64,000 nucleotides of DNA from Zea mays (lineage: Eukaryota > Streptophyta > Magnoliopsida > Poales > Poaceae), in the NCBI RefSeq assembly GCF_902167145.1, contig NC_050099.1, forward strand, positions 16,320,434-16,384,433. Reading direction: 5' to 3'. Position numbers and translations under genes: made by a program. Under the pieces are notes generated by a model, which did not search any database, had not been told where the DNA came from, and was given only the letters and a program-made list of their open reading frames with translations. Shown here in pieces: positions 1 through 10,605 of this stretch. Numbering within the stretch: the first letter of the stretch is position 1; each line of letters starts with the position of its first letter.

Positions 1-183
1 ACTAAACACATAGCCATTCGGTATCATTTTCTAAGGGATCACAAACAAAAGGGAGATATCGACATTGCATACATTAACACTAAAGATCAATTAGCCGATA
101 TCTTTACCAAGCCATTAGATGAACAAACCTTTAACAAACTTAGGCATGAGCTCAATATTCTTGATTCTAGGAATTTCTTTTGA
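1..183 (+). pseudogene. Copia pol C-terminus (RNase H end), partial
   Basis: The first 60 codons end at TGA 181-183. They read as the end of a Ty1/Copia RNase H domain: TKHI...RYHFLRDH, then the hallmark [10 protein letters not shown] and a final LDSRNFF. It closely parallels the end of the complete Copia element at 41142. The rest of pol lies left of the window, so it is partial by truncation; no break is visible in what remains. Copia RNase H removes the RNA strand of the RNA/DNA hybrid during reverse transcription. Confidence 0.93.
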
Positions 184-952
184 TGTCTTGCACACATAGC
201 TCATAAATATACCTTTGATCATGTCTCTTTCATATATGCTATGACTAATGTGTTTTCAAGTGAATTTCAAACCAAGTCATAGGTGTATTGAAAGGGAATT
301 GGAGTCTTCGGCGAAGACAAAAGGCTTCCACTCCACTCCATAACTCATCATTCGCCGTTGCTCCGAGCAACTCTCCGTCTTTGGTATAATCTTCACTCAT
401 ATGTTCTATTTGCCAAAGGAGGAGAAAGTATTTCTAACGGGCTTATATTTAACTCTAAGTATCCGTTTTTGGCGATTCATGCCAAAGGGGGAGAAAGTAT
501 TAGCCCAAAGCAAAAGGACCGCACCACCACCTAATTTTAAAACTAATGATTTTCAAATTGGTATCTTATTATGTTCAAAAGGGGGAGAGAGTAGTATTTT
601 CAAAATTGATATCTTAAAACCCTCTTGAACACTAAGAGGAGAATTTATTAAGGGGGAGTTTTGTTTAGTCAAAAGAAAATGCTTCTCATAATCTTATTCA
701 TTTACCTTTGACTGTTTGCAAAAGGACTTTGAAAAGAATTTACAAAAAGAATTTGCAAAAACAAAACATGTGGTGCAAGCGTGGTCCAAATATTAAATTT
801 TTTTAAGAAACAATCCATGCGTATCTTATGAGAATTTCTATTGGCTCAATTCTAAGTAACCTTTGCACTTACATTTATGCAAACTAGTTCAATTATGCAC
901 TTCTATACTTGCTTTGGTTTGTGTTGGCACCAATCACCAAAAAGGGGGAGAT
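184..952 (+). other. Copia 3' UTR with repeated polypurine tracts
   Basis: Non-coding region between the pol stop and the 3' LTR. It has several purine tracts of the form aaagggggaga (near 414, 484, 578, 650 and 940). The last one, 940-951, directly precedes the LTR and is the functional-looking PPT. Repeated PPT copies in the 3' UTR are a known Sirevirus trait. The short open frame at 401-628 runs across these tracts and is not considered a gene. Confidence 0.8.
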
Positions 953-2648
953 TGAAAGGAAATTAGGCTTACACCTTTATTCCTAATTGATTTTGGTGGT
1001 TGAATTGCCCAACACAAATAATTGGACTAACTAGTTTGCTCTAGTCTATAAGTTCTACAGGTGCCAAAGGTTCACAATAAGCCAATAAAAAGACCAAGAA
1101 AAAGGGTTCAAACAAGAGAGCAAGGGATAACCGAAGTGGGCCCTGGTCTGGCGCACCGTACTGTCCGGTGTGCCACCGTTAGGGATGGATCCGGATATTT
1201 ATTCGGATATCAATTTTTTGGTCTTCTTTCTTCGATTGTGAACGAATAACATATAGAATTTACTATGTAAATTTATATTCTTGTTTTTAGCATTGAGGAT
1301 ATTAATCTTCACAAAAAAGAAACATTAAATTCGTTCTAGATATTTTTAAATAATTGATATAAAATTCGGATGTCTATCCGAATACGGATTCAGATGTTTT
1401 TTCACCTTTTTTGTTGTAGGGAGAAAATAATGTACTTAAAAAATATACAAAAATTTATTAAACACTTTATAATATTCTTCATAACATTGCCAAAAATTAG
1501 TTTTAAATTATATGTATATCTATGCTAAAATATTAGATTTGTGATACAAGTCGGAAGTTTTAGGAACATCCCTAGCCACCGGACAGTGTCCGGTGCACCA
1601 GGGAACTCCAAGCTGAACTCAACACCTTCGGGAATTCTCAGAGGCGCTCCGCTATAATTCACCGGACTGTCCGGTGCACCACCAGACAGTGTCCGGTGCC
1701 CTAAGGGCGAGCAACTCTGAACTCGCCAGCTTCGGGAATCTGCTCCGCTATAATTCACCGGACTGTCCGGTGAGTCTCCGGACAGTGTCCGGTGCACAGC
1801 GGAGCAATGACTACTTCGCGCGCAACGGTCGACTGCAACGCATTAAATGCGCGCCTGCGCGCGCAGAGGAGCAGTGCACGCGCGGGTGGCACACCGGACA
1901 GTCTACAGGACTTGTCCGGTGCGCCACCGGACAGCCAGGCGGGCCCACAAGACAGTGCTCCAACGGTCGGAACCCTACGACCAGGTGACGTGGCTGGCGC
2001 ACCGGACAGTGTCCGGTGGCGCACCGGACTGTCCGGTGCGCCATGCGACAGCAGCCTCCACCAAACGGCTAGTTTGGTGGTTGGGGTTATAAATACCAAC
2101 CACCCCACATTCAAGTCATCCAAGTTTTCCACCTTCCAACTACTTACAAGAGCTAGGCATTCAATACAAGACACACCAAAGTGATCAAATCCTCTCCCAA
2201 TTCCACACAAAGCTTTAGTGATTAGTGAGAGAGATTTGTTGTGTTCTTTTGAGCTCTTGCGCTTGGATTGCTTCTTTCTTTCATTCTTTCTTGCGAACAA
2301 CTCAATTGTAACCGAGGCAAGAGACACCAATTGTGTGGTGGTCCTTGCGGGGAAGTTTGATCCCGTTTGATTGAGAAGAAGAAGCTCACTCGGTCCGAGG
2401 GACCGTTTGAGAGAGGGAAAGGGTTGAAAGAGACCCGGTCTTTGTGACCACCTCAACGGGGAGTAGGTTTGCGAGAACCGAACCTCGGTAAAACAAATCC
2501 GCGTGTCACACTCTTTATTCGCTTGCGATTTGTTTTGCACCCTCTCTCTTGGACTCGATTATATTTCTAACGCTAACCCGACTTGTAGTTGTGATTAAGT
2601 TTGTAAATTTCAGATTCGCCCTATTCACCCCCCTATAGGCGACTTTCA
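953..2648 (+). repeat. 3' LTR of Sirevirus-like Copia element
   Basis: Begins TGAAAG right after the PPT and ends CTTTCA at 2648, a perfect terminal inverted repeat. Contains multiple palindromes of the form CACCGGACNGTCCGGTG (for example 1658-1780 and 1994-2040), a TATA-like box (tataaatacc near 2089) and the tract tattcacccccc typical of Sirevirus LTR ends. The 1696-bp length is inflated by a 395-bp MITE; without it and one TSD the LTR is about 1.29 kb, the size expected for Opie/Ji-like elements. The 5' LTR is outside the window, so the TSD cannot be tested; the bases after the LTR are cggtg. Confidence 0.88.
1180..1574. mobile_element. hAT-type MITE inside the Copia LTR
   Basis: AT-rich 395-bp block interrupting a GC-rich LTR. 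Ends are TAGGGATG and CATCCCTA, a perfect 8-bp terminal inverted repeat, with further subterminal inverted similarity (ggatatttattcggat against atccgaatacgg). It is flanked by gccaccgt (1172-1179) and gccaccgg (1575-1582), a 7/8 match to an 8-bp target duplication, as expected for hAT. No coding capacity, so non-autonomous. Confidence 0.83.
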
Positions 2649-3720
2649 CGGTGGATCCCTCACGACCGCATACAATATCCGAGTCAGGTCACCAACAAGT
2701 CCTCTACGGTGATCACCGAACTCCAATTGCCACCAAGTTGTCTAGGTGATGCCGATCACCAAGAGCAACAAGCTATAGACTTTCACTTGACCAAGAGAAG
2801 CCTAATGCATGTGGTGTGTGCTCTAGGTGGCTCTCATGCGCACTAATGAGGTCCTAACATGGGATTATGATTTTGCTAATCACCTCACTATGCTTTGTGG
2901 GCTTGCAATGCACTAGCAATGAATACAAGTGTATATGGGCAGCAAGACACTTAATGTGGCTGGTAGAGGGGGTATAAATACCCCCACCGACAAAAAACTA
3001 GCCGTTATTGTAGGCTACTGCGCATGAGCGCACTGGACAGTCCAGTGTGACACCGGTACGCCAATGGTGCGCATCCAACGACTAGTTCTGACAGCTAGTC
3101 GTTGCTCTGACAGTGCATCAGACAATGAACAGTGATTGTCCGGTGTGCACCGGACAGTCCGGTGCCTGGCTAAAATTCGAGCCAGCGAACATCGCACGCT
3201 TGGGTTTCTTTGGGAGCAAAGGGTTGCTCCCGGGGCACTCTTGGGCCCACTGTTAGGGGGACACACCTGACAGTCCGGTGCATAGTCCAGTGCCCCTAGG
3301 TCACCGAGTCCAAGTTCTTTTCCTTAGTTTTTTCTAAACCGTTTTCGTTCCAACTTGTGAGTGAGTTATAGAGTGACACCTAGCACTAGTTGTGAGTGTG
3401 AACATGTACCAACACTATACTAGATTTCTCTTGGTCAAACTACTCATCCACAACCCCTCTTTATAGTACGGCCAAAATAAAAATAGAAGTCATAACTCTA
3501 TACCAAGTGTCCATAACTCCTTCGACACTTAGAATATGAAGTCCTTCCTCTTTTGATTTGCCTTTTTTAGCTGTCGCTTCAAGTTCTCATCTGAGGGATT
3601 GTTTTCACCGTTGAAGAGCAACTTCCTGTAATGTGACCTAACTTACCATTTGCTCTGCAAAACAAACATTAGTCACATATAATCTTACGTTGTCATTAAT
3701 CACTAAAACCAACTAAGAAC
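2649..3720 (+). mobile_element. older Sirevirus-like LTR fragment, degraded
   Basis: No gene seen. The block has a TATA-like box (ggtataaatacc near 2969), GC-rich palindromic motifs (ccggtgtgcaccggacagtccggtgc near 3139-3163, and variants at 3030 and 3270), and a promoter-distal AT-rich tail. This matches LTR composition of Sirevirus Copia elements but without recognisable ends, so it is probably an old LTR fragment into which the downstream-oriented Copia element inserted. The segment 3300-3720 is AT-rich and unassigned. Confidence 0.5.
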
Positions 3721-6272
3721 CTAGATGCTTCAATGGTCGTCGAGATTTGAAGGTACGTAGTTGTCGTTGTTCCTCGGTGTTGTCGGACTGTCTGCCTGAC
3801 CCGCCTGGACTGTATGGCGGTGTCCCGGACCGTTCACGTCTGCGTGCCAGACCGTTCGCGGTGCGAAGATTAGGGGGCCACGCCTGGCCGCCTTCCAGTG
3901 CCTGCCCCCATCGTTGGAGGCTGTGATGGTGGTCTTTAGTGTTTCCCCTCCATCTAGGATCTTTTCTGCACCACTTTCCTGCATGAAGCTTTTATGTTTT
4001 CAACGACCTCTCGTGTATTGCCGATGATGACCTCCTTGCCCTTATCAGCGGCACTAGGCCGAACCTGGATTTTTGTATTATCAAAGTTGATCATATTTAT
4101 TGGGAAGGGCTCTATGTCTACCTGCATTTCCTAAAATTCCAATCGACCCTCGTTAATGTCCGATTGATCTGTCGTCAAAACACATTACAATCATTAATGA
4201 CATGAGAGAAAGAATTATGCCACTTACAATAAGCACGATGTTTAAGTTCGTCGGTAGATGGAATAGTATGATTTATTTTAATGTTGACATTTTTGAGTAA
4301 TTCATCAAATATTTTGTCACACTTGCCAACATTAAATAAATTTATCCTCTTCTTGCTGTTTGTTTTGAACCGGCTGCAAAGAGGAACAACCTGAAGATTT
4401 AGCATGTTTCGGCCAAACCAACTCAGCGACGTGCACCTCTTGTGGTTCGTCATTCGAGCTGCTCTGATTACAATCTACTATATGTATGCTGTGATGAACT
4501 GCTTTAGTTGTGTCTTTGCATCGGCTTTCGCAAGCCAAAACTTTTTGGTGTAATTAAACTGCATAAAAAATTGAATGCCTTCTAATCTCTCTCTTAAGTA
4601 ATAAGACATTCCATCAAATGCTAATCCAGCTACAGTTTTTCTTTAAAGTGAATATGGAAACATCAGTTCCTTGTGTCCCAGAATCTCCAGATGTAGTCAT
4701 TAACCGATTCATCCTTCCCTTGTCGCAGAGCTACTATATCTACCAGGTCTCACTCATAATCTCCAGAGAAAAAGTGATCATGAAATTTTTGTTCTAAACC
4801 CCCCATGAATAAATAGAGTTAGGCGACAACGTGGTGTACCAAGCAAATGCATTCCTAGTTACAGACAATGAAAATAAACGGACGTGAAATGCTTCTTTAT
4901 CGGCCAGTTCTTCAAACTGTGCTAGGAACGAGCCTATGTGCTCGTGCATGCTTTTACCTTGCCCACATAAAATTTTTGCAAATTCGGGTATTCTAGATCC
5001 CTAGGGGTGTGTGTGGTAATCAAATCGGCTGCCATAGGGTTTCTGATATGACTGCCCCCCCGAGGATCATGCTAACTCCAAGCTTATCTTGGAACGCCCC
5101 AGCTATCTCTTCCCTTACTATGTCAATAGCGGCCGATGGTAGTCCACCGACCCTTTGGTTCAGCATAGGTGTGGGTGTTGGGGTATTATGTCATCTTCTT
5201 GCCCACAAGTTTGGGTTCTGTGGGGCATTAATGCTTGCCCTTTGTGGCTCATATGGTTAGTCGTCTCTTTCCGGCCTTCTCGGGGGGGGGGGGGCAAAAA
5301 GTACTTGCCCCCACGTGTATGGGATGTCGTATTATGGTACTAGGGTGTCGTGGGGTGTAACAGAAGGTTTGGCTAGGATGGGTGTAAAGATGAAGAACGT
5401 TAATTAATATTATGTTATGTATAATCCATGTCGGACTGTCTGGTTTGATACGCAGACCGTCCGACTGTGTGCGCGGACTGTCCGGCCATGTAGCCGGACC
5501 GGCCGATGATATATTCGGACTGTCCAGCCAAATGCACGGTCGATCCGAAACAACCTGTTAAGGTTTGCGTAAAATGTTGTGGCCCTGGCGTGGATTCTGG
5601 TAACTGGGTTCAGAAAACAGGGCCGACCACCACTGGTCCGGACGGTCTGCACTAAGGCGCAGACGGTTTGGTCATGCGTAGATCGGTGGATTTACCCCCG
5701 ATCTATGCAGGAGGTTATGGTTGTCCAAGATATATGTCCATCGACATCCCATAAAGTGGTTGGGATTGGTTATGCCAATTTGCAGCCGATGGATCGTGTG
5801 CATTTTCCCTAGTCTTATCCTTGTGCGATGGAAAATTAGCAACATCGGATTTATCGAATGCACGTGCTAGCCTCTTATAATCCTCTTGCATAACCCCCTA
5901 GTATTTGTTGCATTTGTTCTCGTTGCTCATCTACGTAAGACATCTACGTAAGATCTCAGAGATTGGATTTCGTTTGTTTCAGTTACTTTGGATGTAGCTG
6001 TAGTAGGTTGGAGTGAAGCCAGATCAGTCGCCCGCTGCCAGACGACCTTTTGATTTTGGTCCACCTTGAAGTTGGCCAGGAACTTCGCTTGGGCCTCCTT
6101 GATCATCTGCTCCTTGTGCTCCTCGAACTCTTATTGATCCTCGGTCAACAGTCTCCATAGTCAGCTTGATAATGTTGCTGGGAGAAACGTCAGAACTATC
6201 CTATGAACCGGCCATCGGGGCCGATATGATAAATCTTCACGCCCTGTTGCCCAGCAGAGTCGCCCAACAGTG
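3721..6272 (-). mobile_element. decayed Gypsy element, internal region (gag remnant)
   Basis: Minus-strand reading shows Gypsy gag/pre-protease remnants. Around 4175-4330 it translates to ...KCDKIFDELLKN... and YCKWHNSFSH.INDC, the zinc-knuckle-like stretch seen in plant Gypsy polyproteins. A further conserved stretch on the minus strand lies near 4060-4130 (VDIEPFPINMI). A PBS-like sequence (minus strand, TGGGCGACTCTGCTGGG) lies at 6252-6268, next to the LTR edge at 6273. Frames are broken throughout and no protease, RT or integrase was found. The region contains a run of about 13 G at 5281-5293. Confidence 0.72.
4175..4453 (-). pseudogene. Gypsy gag remnant (YCKWHNSFSH motif)
   Basis: Longest conserved piece of the old minus-strand Gypsy gag. 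The open frame carries CDKIFDELLK and then YCKWHNSFSHVINDCNVF, resembling the C..C/H..H..C region before the protease in plant Ty3/Gypsy elements. Another frame (4332-4538) continues the upstream part (ACESRCKD...DEPQEVHVAELVW), so at least one frameshift separates them. Not functional; useful mainly to orient the element on the minus strand. Confidence 0.7.
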
Positions 6273-6724
6273 TGTTGGCACCGATCTGGACGCCAATCAC
6301 TGCGATGAGTACCAGAGGTAGCGCAGACGATCCGCGACCGAGGGCTGGATGGTCCGCGACCTGACACATAGGGTTTGCTTTCTACCGATGAGCAGGACAG
6401 TCCATGCATGGTGGCCAGACGGTCCGCCCATGCGCAGAGGCGACAAAGTTCGCCAACAGCACCTAGACCTTGCTCCCAGGAGGGACCCTGTCGGGGAGGA
6501 GAGATTGTAGGGTTTGACTTGGGATGACAAGCCACCCAAGACACCTTTGTACCACTTAGAGTCGCAGAGATGTGAAGATTAGAGGAAGAAATTTATGTTA
6601 CTATCTACTACTAGGGAAAAATGTAAAGAACGAAAGATATATTAATTGTTTGATTGATTTTTGGTGTTTGAATTGGCTATACCCCTTCAAATATATAAGG
6701 GGCATGTCTAGATCTGTTTCTAGG
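6273..6724 (-). repeat. LTR of old Gypsy element, part 1 (split by Huck)
   Basis: On the minus strand the sequence ends ...TGCCAACA at 6273, followed by the PBS-like site at 6268-6252, so this is the 3' portion of a 5' LTR. It is rich in GGACCGTCCGC-like motifs. It runs to 6724, where a Huck-like element interrupts it at the duplicated pentamer ctagg, and continues at 20595. The open frames at 6161-6544 overlap LTR sequence and are not genes. Confidence 0.65.
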
Positions 6725-8284
6725 TGTCGGGGACCATAATTAGGGGTACCCTCAAGACTCCTAATTCTCAGCTGGTAACCCCCATCAGCACAAAGCTGCA
6801 AAGGCCTGATGGGTGCGACTAAGTCAAGGATCGGTCCATTCGAGGGACTCGATCACGCCTCGCCCGAGCCCAGCCTCGGGCAAGGGTAGCCAACCCCAGA
6901 GGATCTACGTCTCGCCCGAGGCCCCCTCCAGCAACGGACATACTTTCGGCTCGCCCGAGGCCCAGCCTTCACCAAGAAGCAACCTTGGCCAAATCGCCAC
7001 GCCAACCGACCAAATCGCAGGGGCATTTAATGCAAAGGTGGCCTGACATCTTTATCCTGACGCACACCCTCCAGTCGACAGAGCCGAAGTGACCGTAGTC
7101 ACTTCGCCGCTCCACTGACCGGTCTGACAAGAGGACAGTGCCGCCTGCGCCGCTCCGACTGCTGTGCCACTCGACAGAGTGAGGCTGACAGCAGCCAAGT
7201 CTGGCCCTAGGCGCCATGGCAAACTCCGCTTCGCCCGACCCCAGGGCTCGGACTCGGGCTCAGCCCCGGAAGACGACGAACTCTGCTTCGCCCGACCCTA
7301 GGGCTCGGACTCGGGCTCAGCCCCGGAAGACGACGAACTCCGCTTCGCCCGACCCTAGGGCTCGGACTCGGGCTCAGCCCCGGAAGACGACGAACTCCGC
7401 TTCGCCCGACCCCAGGGCTCGGACTCGGGCTCAGCCCCAGAAGACGACGGACTCCGCTTCGCCCGACCCCAGGGCTCGGACTCAGCCCTGGCCTCAGCCG
7501 ACGGTCTCCGCCTCGCCCGACCCAGGGGCTCGGACTCGACCTCGGCCTCGGAAGATAGACTCGACCTCGACCTCGGAGGAGCCTCCACATCGCCCAACCC
7601 AGGGCACGGACCGACCACGTCAACAGGAGGTGCCATCATTACCCTACCCCAAGCTGACTCAGGCTACGGGGAACAAGACCGGCGTCCCATCTGGCTCGCT
7701 CCGCCAGACAAGTAATGATGGCGCCCCGCACGCTCTATGACGATGGCGGCTCTCAGCCCCCTTACGGAAGCAAGAGGACGTCAGCAAGGACTCGACAGCC
7801 CCGACAGCTGTCCTTCCGCTAGGCTCCAGCGCTCCTCCAACGGCCACGACACCACACGAACCGGGTGCCAAGACCTCTCCGGCTGCCACAATGGCATGTA
7901 CTTAGGGCGCTAGCTCTCTTCCGCTAGACACGTTAGCACACTGCTACACCCCCCATTGTACACCTAGATCCTCTCCTTGCGCCTATAAAAGGAAGGACCA
8001 GGGCCCTCTTACAGAAGGTTGGCCGCGCGGGGAAGGACGGGAGGGCGCTCGCGTGAGGCCGCTCGCTCCCTCCCGCGTGGACGCTTGTAACCCCCTACTG
8101 CAAGCGCACCCGACCTGGGCGTGGGAAAAACACGAGGGCCGCGGGATTTCCACCTCTCACGCCCGTCTCCCTCCGGCTGCCTTCCCCCCTTCGCGCTCCG
8201 TCTCGCGCTGACCCATCTAGGCTGGGGCACGCGGCGACAATTTACTCGTCGGTCCAGGGACCCCCGGGTTTCGAAACGCCGACA
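6725..8284 (+). repeat. 5' LTR of Huck-like element
   Basis: 1560 bp, TGTCGG...CCGACA. Holds a TATA box (tataaaag near 7984) and a minisatellite of five 57-bp units (about 7216-7490). The 113-bp length difference from the 3' LTR is accounted for by two fewer units. Because 57 is a multiple of three, the repeats create long spurious open frames on both strands (7207-7740). Confidence 0.93.
7216..7490 (+). repeat. 57-bp minisatellite in Huck 5' LTR (5 units)
   Basis: Tandem units of 57 bp, each with the core cccgacccNagggctcgg followed by actcgggctcagccc and gaagacgacg. Five cores are visible (near 7237, 7293, 7350, 7407, 7464); a diverged unit follows at 7518. The same array has seven cores in the 3' LTR. 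Confidence 0.9.
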
Positions 8285-8286
8285 GT

Positions 8287-8304
8287 TGGCGCGCCAGGTA
8301 GGGG
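8287..8304 (+). other. primer binding site of Huck-like element
   Basis: TGGCGCGCCAGGTAGGGG, two bases after the LTR end at 8284, in the position of a tRNA primer binding site. Which tRNA it pairs with was not established. Confidence 0.75.
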
Positions 8305-8344
8305 CCTGCTGCGTGTTGATGAATAGCTTCCCGTCAAGCTCCAG

Positions 8345-10503
8345 ATGGGCAGTCTCCAGCAACCTTTCCAGCCTAGGACAGTGCTCCGTTTCGGGAGTCT
8401 TGAGTTCATGTCCCTCGACGGCAGCTACGACATGATACTCCTTCCCCCGCCGTGCGACAGCGACAACGACGGCCGACAGCCCGCCTGTCGGCGGCGGAAT
8501 CGACGACGTCTTCCCCGCGTGGTGGAAGAACAACATTCGAGCTCACCCCGTCCCCTCCCCCACCGACGGAGGAGGAGGCGGGGCAACCAAGGCCAAGCAG
8601 GAGGCGGCACCTCGTCGGCTGTCGAGCGAGTCGACGGCGCCGGCGCCCCAACGGGGGGCACGTCGGGCATCGACCTCGCGTCTGAGACGAAGACGAGCGC
8701 CGTCTCCCTGCAACACGCCAATCCCAAGCAAACGGACGACGCCAGCACGCTCGCGAAAGGCTTGCTGGGCGTCACCCTCGTACCTGAGACGACGGTGCAG
8801 TCAGACCCTGACGTGACTTCGTCACCGCCCATCGACCAAGAGGTACCCACCGATTCCCATCTCACGCCTTTTGGATTCAGCCTCGACCCGCCAAGCGACT
8901 TCGCTTTGGTGGACGCTCTCATAGAGGCGACTCCAAACCCTCTGGGGTATCGTATGCGGTCACCCTGGGACCAGCTGACGGACGTCTCAACCTACGGGCC
9001 CTCGGGGTCCGAGGAAGATGACGAGCCCGACTTTTGCTGGGATTTCTCCGGACTTGGTACCCCCAGTGCCATGCGGGACTTTATGACCGCGTGTGACAAC
9101 TGCCTTTCCGATTGTTCTGACGGTAGCCGCAGCCTCGACGATGAGGACTGCGGCCCAAGTCGTGAATGTTTCCACGTCGATCTAGGGGGTACCAACGAAG
9201 GCAACCATCTTGGTGTGCCGGAGAACGGTGACCTCCCAAGGCCTGTGCCTCGCGCTGACATCCTACGGGAGCTAGTTGTGGTCCCCGTTCCGGCGGGGGG
9301 TCATGACCCACAGCTCGAGCAAATCCGCGGGGTACAGGCCAGGCTCGACGAGGGAACAGGAACACTTGAGCTGATCCGCCGGGACGTCGGGCAGGAATGG
9401 GCGGGCCAACCTCCGGCCGGAGAAGTACGTCATCTCCCCTAGGGCTTCCAGCACTGCATCGCCGACGATGTCAGGGTGAGGCCACCACCCACTTCCAGTG
9501 GAGTCGGCCAGAACCTGGCTGCAGCAGCAATGCTTCTCCGCGCGATGCCGGAGCCATCAACCACCGAGGGGCGGCGAATTCAGGGAGAGCTCAAGAATCT
9601 CCTGGAGGACGCCGCGGTCCGACGGGCCGAAAGCTCCGCCTCCCGAAGGCAGGGGTACCCCTCGGAACATCGCGCCGCGATTTCCCGATTCATGCGGGAA
9701 GCCTCGGTCCACACCGGGCGCACACGCAACACAGCGCCTGCGGCCCCAGGTCGCCTCGGCAACGAGCACCATCACCGCAACCGTCGGGCCCACCTCGACG
9801 AGAGGGTGCGCCGAGGCTACCACCCCAGGCGTGGGGGACGCTACGACAGCGGGGAGGATCGGAGTCCCTCGCCTGAACCACCCGGTCCGCAGGCTTTCAG
9901 CCGCGCCATACGACGGGCGCCGTTCCCGACCCGGTTCCGAACACCGACTACTATCACAAAGTATTTGGGGGAGACGAGACCGGAACTGTGGCTCGCGGAC
10001 TACCGGCTGGCCTGCCAACTGGGTGGAACGGACGATGACAACCTCATCATCCGCAACCTCCCCCTGTTCCTCTCCGACACCGCTCGCGCCTGGTTGGAGA
10101 ACCTGCCTCGGGGGCAGATCTCCAACTGGGACGACCTGGTCCAAGCCTTCGCCGGCAATTTCCAGGGCACATACGTGCGCCCTGGGAACTCCTGGGATCT
10201 CCGGAGCTGCCGACAGCAGTCGGGAGAGTCTCTCCGGGACTACATCCGACGATTCTCGAAGCAGCGCACCGAGCTGCCCAACATCACCGATTCAGACGTC
10301 ATCGGCGCGTTCCTCGCCGGCACCACCTGCCGCGACCTGGTGAGCAAGCTGGGTCGCAAGACCCCCACCAGGGCGAGCGAGCTGATGGACATCGCCACCA
10401 AGTTCGCCTCTGGCCAGGAGGCGGTTGAGGCTATCTTCCGGAAGGACAAGCAGCCCCAGGGCCGCCCACCGGAAGATGCCCCCGAGGCATCAACTCAGCG
10501 CGG
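8345..10503 (+). pseudogene. Huck-like gag, interrupted
   Basis: Capsid-like protein of the Gypsy element. Reading runs in one frame from ATG 8345 to about 10500, with a TAG at 9440-9442. The N-terminal third is low-complexity and acidic. The core retrotransposon gag domain lies at about 9930-10440: TITKYLGETRPELW, then WLENLPRGQISNWDDL, then SLRDYIRRFSKQR. After about 10500 coding shifts frame, runs as a lysine-rich tail, then shifts again near 10605 into the pol frame (NLFDKMLKEPCPYHQG). Two indels thus separate gag from protease in this copy. Long gag N-termini are usual in this lineage. Confidence 0.88.
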
Positions 10504-10605
10504 ATCAAGAAGAAAGGCAAGAAGAAGTCGCAAGCGAAACACGACGCCGCCGACGCAGACCTTGTCGCCGCCGCCGAGTACAAGAACCCTCGGAAACCCC
10601 CAGAG

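Noticed and set aside
1525..2540. Minus frames with repeated HRTLSGAPDSPV-like text
   Set aside because: Translations of LTR palindromes, not proteins.
7216..7490. Possible CRISPR-like array (regular repeats)
   Set aside because: Units are contiguous without spacers and lie in an LTR of a plant genome; it is a minisatellite.
7207..7740. Long overlapping open frames on both strands (up to 174 codons)
   Set aside because: They arise from the 57-bp LTR minisatellite, whose unit length is a multiple of three; the repeat and not coding explains them.
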